A stretch of 64,000 bases of DNA from UBA1479 sp040216635 (GTDB taxonomy: Bacteria; Pseudomonadota; Alphaproteobacteria; Rhodospirillales; Casp-alpha2). Location of the stretch: contig JAVJOU010000006.1 in the NCBI GenBank assembly GCA_040216635.1, positions 62,001-126,000 on the forward strand, read 5' to 3'. The notes below the pieces were generated by a model that saw nothing but the letters and a program-made list of their open reading frames with translations, searched no databases and was not told the origin of the DNA. Position numbers and translations under genes: made by a program. This document shows, piece by piece, positions 46,314 through 54,565 of this stretch (the first letter of the stretch is position 1; each line of letters opens with the position of its first letter).

Positions 46314-47384
46314 TCAATTGGCGAGCTTGCCCTTGAGACGCATGACGTGGCCGATGACCTCGGCCACGGCCTTGAAGTGTTCGGGTGGGATTTCCTCGTC
46401 CAGTTCCACGGAGCTGTACAAAGCCCGTGCAAGCGGCGGGTTTTCAACGATTGTGATTTCGTTTTCTTCGGCGATTTCACGGATTTTCAAGGCCAGATGG
46501 TCCTGCCCCTTGGCGACGACCTTGGGCGCCGGCATGGTCTCCATCTTGTATTCCAGCGCAACCGCGAAGTGGGTCGGATTGGTGATGACCACATCCGCCT
46601 GAGGTACCGCCGCCATCATGCGCTTGCGCGCCCGTTCCATTCTGATCTGCCGGATTCGCGCCTTGATCTGGGGGTCGCCGTCGGTCTGCTTCTGCTCTTC
46701 CTTAATGTCGTTCATCGACATCCGCATCTGCTTCATGAAGATGGCGCGCTGATAGATGTAATCAAGCGCGGCAATCACGGTCATGACACCGATGGAGGCA
46801 ATCGCCATCAGGATGGCGATCTCGTGAATCCGTTCAAGGGCGGCGAACGTCGATACCGCGGGCAGCATTTCCAAGTCGTGCAGCATCGGGATCGCCAACC
46901 CAAAAGAGACCAAAGAGACAAAGGAGAGCTTGAGAATGCCTTTGAAAAACTCCATCAGACCCTGGCTGGAGAACAGCCGTTTAAAACCGCTTAGTGGGTT
47001 GATTTTACTTGGTTTCGGCGTAATTTTCTTAGGCGCCCAAACCAATCCGAACTGCCCGATATTGGCCAGAACGGCAAGCACCACGAACATGCCCATGGCA
47101 GGCGCCAGGATGATCCCGATCTCCATCGCAACGCTGGAAAACAACAGCCGCAAATGTTCGAAATCCGTCGGGATCGAATAGGAAGAGGCAACAAACCGCC
47201 GCCCGATCGCCGTGATGTCGCGGGCCATGGCCGGTGCCAGGAACATCAACATCCCCGCACCGCCGATCAGCACCATCCAGCTTTTGATTTCCTGGGATTG
47301 GGCGACCTGGCCTTCGCTGCGCGCTTTCGATAGCTTTCGGTCGGTCGGCTCTTCGGTTTTTTGTGAGTCGTCTTCTTCAGCCAT
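46314..47384 (-). CDS. flhB: Flagellar biosynthesis protein FlhB
   Basis: 356 residues. Export-gate switch protein of the flagellar type III system. Four membrane helices (about 30-210), then the cytoplasmic domain with the autocleavage motif NPTH (269-272) in VVITNPTHFAVALEY. Cleavage there switches export from rod/hook to filament substrates. It follows fliR by 23 bases. Confidence 0.97.
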   Translation of the reverse strand: MAEEDDSQKTEEPTDRKLSKARSEGQVAQSQEIKSWMVLIGGAGMLMFLAPAMARDITAIGRRFVASSYSIPTDFEHLRLLFSSVAMEIGIILAPAMGMFVVLAVLANIGQFGLVWAPKKITPKPSKINPLSGFKRLFSSQGLMEFFKGILKLSFVSLVSFGLAIPMLHDLEMLPAVSTFAALERIHEIAILMAIASIGVMTVIAALDYIYQRAIFMKQMRMSMNDIKEEQKQTDGDPQIKARIRQIRMERARKRMMAAVPQADVVITNPTHFAVALEYKMETMPAPKVVAKGQDHLALKIREIAEENEITIVENPPLARALYSSVELDEEIPPEHFKAVAEVIGHVMRLKGKLAN

Positions 47385-47407
47385 ATCTCACACGCTGTCT
47401 TCCGGCC

Positions 47408-48166
47408 CTAGCCCAGGAAAACCGCGTACCCTTCCTGGAAACGGTTGAGGAACACCAGCATGATCGAAGAGAACACGATCATCAGGGCGCCGAGTTGGAC
47501 CGTAAGTTGGATCGGCAGGCCGAAGAAGAACACCGGCAATTGCGGCATCAGACGGCCCAACACACCAAGCCCGATATAATAGACCATGGCGATCACCAGG
47601 AACGGGATCGACAACTGGAATCCAAGGGCGAAGCTGTCCGCCACACGGCGCGCCAGCATCAATGCCATATCGCCCATTGCGACCCCTTCGCCGGGCACGA
47701 ACAGATTGTAGGAATCAGCGACCACCACGAAATAAACATGATGACTGTCGGTCACGAAAATCATCACCAACCCGGCGATCGTCAGTAAGTTGGCGATGAC
47801 GGAGCTTTGCTGTTCGGAAATCGGATCCTGAATAAGGGCGTTGGCCATGGCGGCAAACAACGCAATCAACGATCCCGCAGTTTGCAGCGCTCCGACAAGA
47901 ACCACCGCAATTCCCCCCAGGAATAAGCCGACGATGATTTCGCCGGCGATCAGCAAAAACAACAACCAAGGTGAATCGGGGGGTGCCGGCAGGTTTTCCG
48001 CCAGCACCGGCGTCATCACCACGGCGACGACAGTCGCCAGAACAACACGAAACCGTGCGGTCACATAGGCCGCGGCAATACCCGGGATGATCGACATCAT
48101 GGCACCCACCCGGGCAAGAACGAGCAGGAATGCGAAAAGGTTGAGTTTGACGAGTTCTTCCAGCAT
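47408..48166 (-). CDS. fliR: Flagellar biosynthetic protein FliR
   Basis: 252 residues, a multi-helix membrane part of the export gate. Hydrophobic throughout, with the N-terminal FLLVLARVGAMMSIIPG and GALQTAGSLIALFAAMANALIQDP segments typical of FliR. It lies 18 bases after fliQ. Confidence 0.95.
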   Translation of the reverse strand: MLEELVKLNLFAFLLVLARVGAMMSIIPGIAAAYVTARFRVVLATVVAVVMTPVLAENLPAPPDSPWLLFLLIAGEIIVGLFLGGIAVVLVGALQTAGSLIALFAAMANALIQDPISEQQSSVIANLLTIAGLVMIFVTDSHHVYFVVVADSYNLFVPGEGVAMGDMALMLARRVADSFALGFQLSIPFLVIAMVYYIGLGVLGRLMPQLPVFFFGLPIQLTVQLGALMIVFSSIMLVFLNRFQEGYAVFLG

Positions 48167-48184
48167 GACGCCGTTCTTCGCCCC

Positions 48185-48448
48185 CTACATTGACGCGATG
48201 CGGTCAAACAGGGTGTCGGCAAAGGTCGTCACCGAAGTGATCATGAACGGCAGCAAAACGACGATGCTGATAAAGATCACGATGATCTTAGGAACAAACG
48301 TCAGGGTCATTTCCTGAATCGTCGTAAGCGCCTGAAAAAGGGCAATAATCAGACCACTAAGCAAGCCCAGAAACATGATCGGGCCGGCCACCTTGATAAC
48401 CACCCACATGGCGTTCCGGCCGACATCAATGACATCTACTTCATTCAT
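48185..48448 (-). CDS. fliQ: Flagellar biosynthetic protein FliQ
   Basis: 87 residues with two membrane helices (about 15-38 and 50-72) and the conserved ALFQALTTIQEMTLTFVPK between. Export-gate subunit, normal length. Sits between fliE (64 bases upstream) and fliR. Confidence 0.95.
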   Translation of the reverse strand: MNEVDVIDVGRNAMWVVIKVAGPIMFLGLLSGLIIALFQALTTIQEMTLTFVPKIIVIFISIVVLLPFMITSVTTFADTLFDRIASM

Positions 48449-48512
48449 CTTGGGTTCATTCGTCCGGCACTTCGCTTAATTGGGCGGCTTCCGGTATCCC
48501 GCCGAAACGGGA

Positions 48513-48845
48513 TTACACCGGCATCCGGATGATATCCTTATAGGCCTCCAGAACCTTGTCGCGAACATTGACCACCGTCTGCAGGGTCATTTCCGCTTCG
48601 GCCACGGCGGTCACCACCTGGGTGATATCGGCCCGGTCGTTGATGGCATTGATCGACATCGTTTCCGAACGCTCGCCGATCTTGCGAGCTTCCATGATGG
48701 CGCTGCGCACCAGGTCGCCGAACTCTTCCTGTCCCCCACCCGATGCGGATCCGGCTTCCGCCCGGCTTCCGGAGATTTGCTCGCGGGCCGCACGCTGATA
48801 AGCATTGAGCGCCTGGTGAATATTGAAATCGGCGGTCGTGGTCAT
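48513..48845 (-). CDS. fliE: Flagellar hook-basal body protein FliE
   Basis: 110 residues. Joins the MS ring and rod. The C-terminal AMTLQTVVNVRDKVLEAYKDIIRMPV pattern (split here; AEMTLQTVVNVRDKVLEAY and DIIRMPV) is the FliE signature, and the middle NAINDRADITQVVTAVAEAE fits. Between flgC and fliQ. Confidence 0.95.
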   Translation of the reverse strand: MTTTADFNIHQALNAYQRAAREQISGSRAEAGSASGGGQEEFGDLVRSAIMEARKIGERSETMSINAINDRADITQVVTAVAEAEMTLQTVVNVRDKVLEAYKDIIRMPV

Positions 48846-48912
48846 TGTTTTGCTCCCGTTCTAGGCCCGCTGGGGCCCGGTCCGCGTTGGGACCTTAAAC
48901 TTAATGCGGCCG

Positions 48913-49329
48913 CTAATTGGACCGCAGCACGTCGATGACGCTGTTCAGCATCGTTTTCGACGACTTGATCAAATTCAGATTGGCTTCGTAGGACCGCTGG
49001 GCCTCGCGCATATCCATCATTTCGATCATCGTGCTGACATTGGGTGTCTGCACGTATCCGTCCTGGTCCGCCGCCGGGTGGGACGGATCGTACTTCTTGC
49101 CGAAATCGGACATATCCTTGTGCAAGCGGTGCACCTGGACCGTCTCGACGCCGACGGACTTGTCCAGTTCGTTCTTGAACGTGACCAGCTTGCGCCGATA
49201 CGGGTTTTCACCCGGACGCTGCGGCAAGCTGTCCGCGTTGGCGATATTCTGGGAAATGACGCGCAGGCGTGTGCCCTGCACGCGCATGCCCGCACTGGAA
49301 ATGCGGATCGTCTTGATGATGTCGTCCAT
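48913..49329 (-). CDS. flgC: Flagellar basal-body rod protein FlgC
   Basis: 138 residues. N-terminal SAGMRVQGTRLRVISQNIAN rod motif, YVQTPNVSTMIEMMDM near the end, and C-terminal helix with AQRSYEANLNL. Proximal rod part. The gap of 146 bases to flgB is larger than usual and includes a palindrome GGCCGTACGGCC (49441-49452), but no gene. Confidence 0.96.
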   Translation of the reverse strand: MDDIIKTIRISSAGMRVQGTRLRVISQNIANADSLPQRPGENPYRRKLVTFKNELDKSVGVETVQVHRLHKDMSDFGKKYDPSHPAADQDGYVQTPNVSTMIEMMDMREAQRSYEANLNLIKSSKTMLNSVIDVLRSN

Positions 49330-49475
49330 TGGGGCTTTCGCCTCCGTTGTTCGTTTACCGATCGAGCAAGGGTTCTTCCTTTGTCCGACGGCGATGGATT
49401 GGACGACTTTCTGTCGAGATTCCCGTTCCAGGTTCGCCGTGGCCGTACGGCCCCGTCTGTTTTCGACGCACGCGC

Positions 49476-49871
49476 CTAGCGCGAGCGGCTCGCCATTTTC
49501 AGCATTTCCATATGCTTTTTATAAAGTTCCGTTGTCAGGCGGTGGTTCGTCTGCGATTCCGATACCTTACCCATCTGCTCCTCAAGCACGACCGAATTGC
49601 CGTTGGGTGAGGTTTCGAAGGGATGGCGCGGTTCTTCGACGAAGAAATCTCGGATGCGCTTGCGCTTCCCGCCCAGTTGACTGGTGTCGGTGGTCACCAT
49701 GTTCAACTGCGCCGATTCCCGGCGAAGCAACTCGCGGAATTCGTATGGCTTCAGATCCTTCGCCTTGTAATCGGGCGTGTCTGAATTGGAGATGTTCTGC
49801 GCCAGAATTTCCTGGCGCTGGCCAAGCCAGTTGAGGCGTTTCTTAACAGCTGCGAAGAGGGTCAAATCCAT
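49476..49871 (-). CDS. flgB: Flagellar basal-body rod protein FlgB
   Basis: 131 residues. N-terminal rod motif RQEILAQNISNSDTPDYKAKDL, C-terminal helix TELYKKHMEMLKMASR. First gene of the leftward flgB-flgC-fliE-fliQ-fliR-flhB run; the CtrA-box-like element lies about 106 bases upstream of its ATG. Confidence 0.96.
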   Translation of the reverse strand: MDLTLFAAVKKRLNWLGQRQEILAQNISNSDTPDYKAKDLKPYEFRELLRRESAQLNMVTTDTSQLGGKRKRIRDFFVEEPRHPFETSPNGNSVVLEEQMGKVSESQTNHRLTTELYKKHMEMLKMASRSR

Positions 49872-49977
49872 CTGCGCGCGGCCCCTTGATCTGCCGGTAT
49901 CCGGCGGTTGTCCCCTGGTCCCGCCGGCTGGTCAAAGCCTTGGGAACCGTCCTGCTAGGCATTATCTGCCGGGTTCC

Positions 49978-49992
49978 TTAACAACCCATTAA
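49978..49992. promoter_or_regulatory. CtrA box, perfect TTAA-N7-TTAA
   Basis: TTAACAACCCATTAA in the 293-base region between divergent flgB and the FlhB-like gene. This is the exact core of the CtrA site of Caulobacter and relatives, where it controls early flagellar operons. Distance to the flgB start (106 bases) and the rightward start (173 bases) suits control of one or both. Confidence 0.6.
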
Positions 49993-50110
49993 GTCTTTGG
50001 ATCGCCCCAAAACACCCAAGGATCAGCCAATAAATTATTGATTCCGAACCGGAAACCGGCACCTGCCGTAATCATTTGTTAAACCGCCGACCGTTAGGAT
50101 CGGACGAATC

Positions 50111-50125
50111 CGGCAATTCTTGCCG
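50111..50125. promoter_or_regulatory. Inverted repeat before the FlhB-like gene
   Basis: Arms CGGCAA and TTGCCG around TTC, 40 bases before the GTG at 50165. Perfect symmetry and position suit an operator of the rightward flagellar operon. Regulator unknown. Confidence 0.4.
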
Positions 50126-50164
50126 AGCCAGACAGCATTGCGCATCCAGCAGGACTTTTGCTTC

Positions 50165-50554
50165 GTGAACGCAGACAACCCGAAAGACCCGATCGGCGAC
50201 GATCAACCGGAAGGCAATATCCGGCGTATTCCCGACACCAAGGATGCGATCGCCGTAGCGTTGGCGGAAGGCGCGGCGCCGGGCAAGGCCCCCAACGTCG
50301 TCGCTGGGGGACGGGGGCGCGTGGCGGAGCAAATTCTGCAGATCGCCTTCGCCAACGGCATCAAGGTACGCGAGGATGCAGACCTAGCGCAGCTCCTGAC
50401 CACCATCGACATGGAAGAAGAAATTCCGGCCGAAGCCTTCGCCGCTGTTGCCGAAATTCTCATCTACCTATACCGGGCGAACGGCGCCGATGACCTGGAA
50501 GGCCTGAGCCGGGAAGACATCGTCCGCGAATGGATGGGGGAATCCCCGGAATGA
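50165..50554 (+). CDS. FlhB-like export switch domain protein (COG2257/FlhX type)
   Basis: 129 residues equal to only the C-terminal cytoplasmic domain of FlhB: DAIAVALAEG, GKAPNVVAGGRGRVAEQILQIA, VREDADLAQLLTTIDMEEEIP, FAAVAEILIYLYRA. The NPTH cleavage site and the membrane domain are absent, as in FlhX/YlqH-type proteins, which can stand in for the cleaved FlhB fragment in some species. The start is taken as GTG 50165 with AGGA ten bases upstream; an ATG-like frame further up is unlikely. It is the first gene of a rightward run with an unknown gene, fliO and fliP. Confidence 0.8.
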   Translation: MNADNPKDPIGDDQPEGNIRRIPDTKDAIAVALAEGAAPGKAPNVVAGGRGRVAEQILQIAFANGIKVREDADLAQLLTTIDMEEEIPAEAFAAVAEILIYLYRANGADDLEGLSREDIVREWMGESPE

Positions 50555-50865
50555 GCGATAGCGGCAAAAACGGCTCAACCGAACAATCGACCGTGGCGCT
50601 TGAAGGCGCCATGGCGGAGATCGAAACGATGATCCTGAACGCACGCCGCGCGCTGGCCAGGGGGGAACTGCTCGACATGACCCCGTTGGGCGAGCACGTG
50701 GCCAGCTTGTGCGAGAACGTCCGATCCATGGCTCTGACGTCTTCAAATCCGGACGCCATCCGCGAACGGTTGGAAAAGATGGTTTTGGACCTGAACCAGC
50801 TTGAAGAGCAAATCCGGGCCCGCGCGGATTTCGAACCCGACGACGGCGCAAGAGGCAAGGATTAA
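50551..50865 (+). CDS. Unknown flagellar-operon protein, 104 aa
   Basis: Helical, acidic protein with no recognised domain (EGAMAEIETMILNARRALARGE, NPDAIRERLEKMVLDLNQLEEQI). The size and helical hairpin look like a flagellar chaperone of the FliT/FlgN kind, but no sequence signature shows this. The ATG overlaps the stop of the FlhB-like gene (ATGA), and fliO follows after four bases. Confidence 0.75.
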   Translation: MSDSGKNGSTEQSTVALEGAMAEIETMILNARRALARGELLDMTPLGEHVASLCENVRSMALTSSNPDAIRERLEKMVLDLNQLEEQIRARADFEPDDGARGKD

Positions 50866-50869
50866 GCCG

Positions 50870-51238
50870 ATGGATATGGACGGTTATTTCCGCTTCATTC
50901 TGGCCTTGGTCTTCGTTCTGGGCCTGATCGCCGTATTGGCCGCCATGGCTCGGAAAGCCGGCTGGGGCTTCCCTTCAACGGCAATCAAACGCGCCGGGAA
51001 CCGGCGCCTTGGTGTGGTCGAGGTCACCCCCCTGGACGGGCGGCGCAGATTGATCCTGGTGCGCCGCGACGATGTCGAACACCTGCTGCTGATTGGGCCC
51101 ACGTCCGAACTGGTCATCGAAGCCGGCATCCCCGGTAACGGCAGTGCTGACCGAACCGACAGCACAAGCTTCAAGAACACACTGGAAACCGTGTCCCGTC
51201 CGCCCTCGCAAATCGACGGCCCGGAGGGCGCGACATGA
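50870..51238 (+). CDS. fliO: Flagellar biosynthetic protein FliO
   Basis: 122 residues. One membrane helix near the N-terminus (FILALVFVLGLIAVLAAMA), then the FliO domain with RRLGVVEVTPLDGRRRLILVRRDDVEHLLLIG split over two segments, and a flexible tail. FliO helps FliP assemble. The ATG at 50870 follows AAGGA. It overlaps fliP by four bases. Confidence 0.9.
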   Translation: MDMDGYFRFILALVFVLGLIAVLAAMARKAGWGFPSTAIKRAGNRRLGVVEVTPLDGRRRLILVRRDDVEHLLLIGPTSELVIEAGIPGNGSADRTDSTSFKNTLETVSRPPSQIDGPEGAT

Positions 51239-52035
51239 AGCGCATCTTCACCCGCAAAAAACGCAACCCCCTCGCCCATCCCCTCGTGATGCTCCTGGTG
51301 GTAATCGGGGCGGCCTGCGCGGTTTATCTGGGGCTTTCGCTGCTCAGCGAACCCGCATTCGCGCAGGCGATCACCTTAGACCTTGGCGAAGAAGGCGGCG
51401 ACACCACGGGGCGCATCATTCAGATGCTGATCCTGATCACGGTGCTGAGCGTCGCACCGTCGATCCTGATCATGGTCACGTCTTTCGTAAGAATCGTGGT
51501 CGTCCTCAGCTTTCTGCGAACAGCCATGGGCACACAGCAGACACCGCCCAACCAAGTCCTGATCGGTTTGGCCATGTTCCTGACTTTTTTCATCATGCAG
51601 CCGACATTCGAAAAAGCCTGGGACGCCGGCATCAATCCGGTGATCAACGGAAATATGGACGAGTTGGAGGGCTTCAACCGTGCCATCGTTCCGTTCAAGG
51701 ACTTCATGATGCGCCATGTCCGCGAACGCGATTTGTTGCTGTTCACGGAAATCGCGCGCATACCCGACGCGGAAGTCCGAGAAAACGTGCCCATACGGAT
51801 TTTGATCCCCGCCTATCTGATTTCGGAACTCAAACGCGCGTTTGAAATTGGCTTCCTGCTGTTCGTACCTTTTCTGATCATCGATATGGTCGTTGCATCG
51901 GTCCTGATGTCGATGGGCATGATGATGCTGCCGCCGGTTATTATCGCCCTGCCGTTCAAGATCATTTTCTTCGTGCTGGTGGACGGCTGGTACATGACCG
52001 TGGGGTCGCTGGTCAAAAGCTTCGGCGCCGGATAG
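51235..52035 (+). CDS. fliP: Flagellar biosynthetic protein FliP
   Basis: 266 residues. Signal sequence (about 1-43, ending PAFAQA), then the FliP family core: MTSFVRIVVVLSFLRTAMG, TPPNQVLIGLAMFLTFF, IPAYLISELKRAFEIGFLLFVPFLIID split across the C-terminal half. Core of the export gate with FliQ and FliR. Last gene of the rightward operon. Confidence 0.97.
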   Translation: MKRIFTRKKRNPLAHPLVMLLVVIGAACAVYLGLSLLSEPAFAQAITLDLGEEGGDTTGRIIQMLILITVLSVAPSILIMVTSFVRIVVVLSFLRTAMGTQQTPPNQVLIGLAMFLTFFIMQPTFEKAWDAGINPVINGNMDELEGFNRAIVPFKDFMMRHVRERDLLLFTEIARIPDAEVRENVPIRILIPAYLISELKRAFEIGFLLFVPFLIIDMVVASVLMSMGMMMLPPVIIALPFKIIFFVLVDGWYMTVGSLVKSFGAG

Positions 52036-52122
52036 CCGTACACTCAGGCTCCGCCGGGGCTTCCCCCAGTCGACACCTAACCGGCCCCTTTCCGTTAAAA
52101 ACACCATCCTAAGGTGTGGAAT

Positions 52123-52138
52123 TGTGATCGCCATCACT
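52123..52138. promoter_or_regulatory. CRP/FNR-family-like site upstream of the FecR-domain gene
   Basis: TGTGATCGCCATCACT: TGTGA-N6-TCACT, one base from the classical CRP site TGTGA-N6-TCACA. It lies about 165 bases before the ATG at 52303 and 88 after the fliP stop. A neighbouring small repeat is ACACC/GGTGT at 52101-52117. The rest of 52036-52302 shows nothing further. Confidence 0.45.
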
Positions 52139-52302
52139 TTCCAACGCATGTTGCATATAAGACAGTATCGCTTGGCTGTTTCGGCAGCCGAAAACGATTT
52201 GATTATGGGCACGTATGGTCTCCTACCGCCCGCAATCGAACGTAGCTTGGGGTTGAGCAACCCGCGGCCGGCGCAGGTCGCACAAAATGAACGGGGACAA
52301 CG

Positions 52303-52962
52303 ATGATTTTCCGACTTGTACGATCGGCCGCAATCACGGCCGTATTTCTATTGATCTGCCTGCCCGCCATGGCGCAGCAGCCAGCAGGCACCATCGAACG
52401 CCAAAAAGGTGATGCGTCGCGCAGCCTTTCGGGTTCAACGGCATCTTTATCCGAAGGTGCCGCGGTATTCTCGGGTGATACGGTAAAAACCGGTGCCGGA
52501 TCACGCTTGGTGATCCGTTTTTCCGACGGCTCGTCCCTGACCCTGGGCGAGAAGGCAGAAATGCTGATCGACGAAATGGTGTTCGATGCCGATGCGACGG
52601 GACCGTCCGTCGGCCGCCAAGCCCTGCTTATGACGGTCGGCGTGTTCCGCTACACCTCGGGCCAAATCGGCAAGACCAGCCTGTCTCAGGTCGTGTTCGG
52701 CACACCCGTCGCGACCATCGGTATCCGCGGCACGGAATTCGTCGGCGGCGAACTGACCGTCGGCATGCCCCCGGGCCAACCCCATTACGGGTTCCAAATT
52801 CAAGAAGGTGCCATTCAGGTCATTACGCCCCAAGGCAGCGTCATCTTGGATGAACCGGGCGAAGGCACTTTCCTGCCGTTGGCCGGCGGGCGTCCGCCGA
52901 CGCCGGTCCGTCAATGGACAGCGGAAGAAGCCGCCGAAGCGCAGGCGCTTCTCGCCTTCTAA
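52303..52962 (+). CDS. Secreted FecR-domain protein
   Basis: 219 residues. A signal peptide (cut likely after AMA at residue 24) precedes a FecR domain: SEGAAVFSGDTVKTGAGSRLVIRFSDGSSLTLGEKA (split) and FGTPVATIGIRGTEF. Unlike the iron-uptake FecR there is no sigma factor or receptor gene near and no N-terminal anti-sigma region, so it is a stand-alone periplasmic or surface protein. GGGG upstream of the ATG. It ends in front of a strong terminator. Confidence 0.85.
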   Translation: MIFRLVRSAAITAVFLLICLPAMAQQPAGTIERQKGDASRSLSGSTASLSEGAAVFSGDTVKTGAGSRLVIRFSDGSSLTLGEKAEMLIDEMVFDADATGPSVGRQALLMTVGVFRYTSGQIGKTSLSQVVFGTPVATIGIRGTEFVGGELTVGMPPGQPHYGFQIQEGAIQVITPQGSVILDEPGEGTFLPLAGGRPPTPVRQWTAEEAAEAQALLAF

Positions 52963-52978
52963 AGATCGCCTAATCCGC

Positions 52979-53008
52979 AAAAAAGGGCGGCATATGCCGC
53001 CCTTTTTT
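52979..53008. terminator. Bidirectional terminator between the FecR-domain and AraC genes
   Basis: A perfect 30-base palindrome: six A, GGGCGGCAT then ATGCCGCCC, six T. It works as a terminator for both strands and its right end overlaps the stop codon of the leftward AraC gene (53008-53010). Confidence 0.85.
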
Positions 53009-53757
53009 TATACCGCGCGCCTCAAATCCGTCGGGTTGACGCCGAACTGCCGATGAAAGGCACGGGCCAGAGCTTCGGAACTGGCATAACCATAGCGCCG
53101 GGCAACGACCTGAACACGGGCACCACGATCCATATCCTGACGCGCCAGGGTCATACGCCAGCGGCGCAGGTAACTTTGCGGGGTTTCACCGACCGCGGCC
53201 CGGAAGGCATCGGCAAACCGCGACAACGACATCCCCGCCATCACCGCAAGGTCGCTGTTTGTCCAAGACCGGCCCGGGTCTTCATGTATTGCCGAAATTG
53301 CCCGTGACAGCCGCGCGTCCGCCAACCCGGCGAGGATACCCGGCTCGGTCGCCCCCTGTTCAATCTGCTGGCGCATCAGGCGGATGACCAGAACTTCCGC
53401 CAGCCGCTCCAACACCGTGTTCGATCCGCACCGCCGCCCTTCTTCTTCCGCCAGAAACACGCTCAACAAAGCGCGGGTTTCGGTGTCACGAATGGGCAGG
53501 GATACAATCGCCGGCAATGCCGCCATCAGGGGGTTGGAGCCGCCGCCCCAATCGATGTCACATGCCGCCAGCGATGCCTCGCCGAGTTGCACGACGGGAA
53601 CCCCACCACGTGTGCGAATTTCGACCCGTCCAGGTTCCATTGTCTCCGCATCACCGAACACAGCCATATTGCCCGAGCCCAAAGGCGCACGATGCACCCT
53701 CAGGTCAAAGCGGTTTATCAGGGCGGAAAGTCGATCGGGGCGGTCCGGCATTGGCAT
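53008..53757 (-). CDS. AraC family transcriptional regulator (cupin N-terminal)
   Basis: 249 residues. N-terminal part (LSALINRFDLRVHRAPLGSG) looks like the Cupin_6 ligand-binding domain. The C-terminal half has two helix-turn-helix motifs: NSDLAVMAGMSLSRFADAFR and the conserved YASSEALARAFHRQFGVNPTDLRR. Transcribed away from the peroxiredoxin-like gene 147 bases off, so it probably controls that gene or itself. Another start, two codons later, is possible. Confidence 0.9.
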   Translation of the reverse strand: MPMPDRPDRLSALINRFDLRVHRAPLGSGNMAVFGDAETMEPGRVEIRTRGGVPVVQLGEASLAACDIDWGGGSNPLMAALPAIVSLPIRDTETRALLSVFLAEEEGRRCGSNTVLERLAEVLVIRLMRQQIEQGATEPGILAGLADARLSRAISAIHEDPGRSWTNSDLAVMAGMSLSRFADAFRAAVGETPQSYLRRWRMTLARQDMDRGARVQVVARRYGYASSEALARAFHRQFGVNPTDLRRAV

Positions 53758-53904
53758 GATACGGTCGTCATGATCAATTATTTTGGATTTTAACGACTAT
53801 AGCTCCTGATACCTTGATCGTCACCGGGAATTGCCACTTCGGCTTTTCCCATCCGCACCCATTCTCACCATTCATCTGACCGATTTGAACGAGGACATTC
53901 GACA

Positions 53905-54441
53905 ATGCTTATCCCACGTCAAAAGACACCGGACCTGACCGTCCAGACGCTATCCGGCGAAACCTTCGACCTTGCCAGCGAATCTTCGGAGCGGGGTACC
54001 GTGATCTGCTTTTATCGGGGGCTTCACTGCCCGATCTGCGCCAATTATCTAACTGAATTCGAAAAGCAAGCGCCTGAGTTCGCCAAACGCGGCGTGGGCA
54101 CCATCGCCATTTCCAGCGACGGCCAGGAACGGACCCAGGCCATGGCCGACAAGGTCGCCGCCGATACATTGCGCTTCGGTTATGGCCTGGAACTCAGCAA
54201 GGCCAAGGAATGGGGGCTTTATATCTCGACGTCACGGGGCAAAACCTCGATCGGCATCGAGGAGCCGGAACTGTTTTCCGAGCCGGGCCTGTTCATGGTC
54301 TCGCCGGATCAGTCCCTTTATTACGGCTCAGTCCAGACCATGCCGTTTGTCCGCCCACATTTTTCCGAACTGGTTGCGGCGCTCGATTTCGCCATTGAAC
54401 GGAACTATCCCGCCCGCGGCGAATACACAGGCGCGGTCTGA
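53905..54441 (+). CDS. Peroxiredoxin-like (AhpC/TSA-type) protein
   Basis: 178 residues with the thioredoxin-fold redox family: YRGLHCPICANYLTEFE holds Cys in a CPIC pair near residue 41-44, in place of the classical peroxiredoxin PxxxTxxC. It is of the 'peroxiredoxin-like' or Prx-like2 type; function as peroxidase or disulfide reductase is not settled. Divergent from an AraC regulator gene, with the shared promoter region 53758-53904. Followed by a hairpin terminator. Confidence 0.85.
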   Translation: MLIPRQKTPDLTVQTLSGETFDLASESSERGTVICFYRGLHCPICANYLTEFEKQAPEFAKRGVGTIAISSDGQERTQAMADKVAADTLRFGYGLELSKAKEWGLYISTSRGKTSIGIEEPELFSEPGLFMVSPDQSLYYGSVQTMPFVRPHFSELVAALDFAIERNYPARGEYTGAV

Positions 54442-54484
54442 CGCATATACCGGCAATCGGCTGCCACGAGGCGGCCAAAAGAAC

Positions 54485-54512
54485 GGCCCGGCTTTCTTTC
54501 GAAGGCCGGGCC
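54485..54512. terminator. Hairpin terminator between convergent genes
   Basis: Perfect arms GGCCCGGC and GCCGGGCC, extended by TTT·GAA pairing, then TCAATTTATTT. On the other strand a TTCTTTT run follows the stem, so it may stop transcripts of both the peroxiredoxin-like and the leftward TPR gene. Confidence 0.6.
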
Positions 54513-54565
54513 TCAATTTATTTGGCTGAATCAAACGCAGATGGTCCGCTGGCGATTAAGCCGTG

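Noticed and set aside
49441..49452. Palindrome GGCCGTACGGCC between flgB and flgC as an intercistronic regulator
   Set aside because: Short GC-rich self-complementary words are frequent in such DNA; there is no T run or other support.
49872..50164. Sigma-54 promoter (GG-N10-GC) for the flagellar operons
   Set aside because: Candidates with GGCAC or TGGC had wrong spacing to the GC element on both strands, also upstream of fliL.
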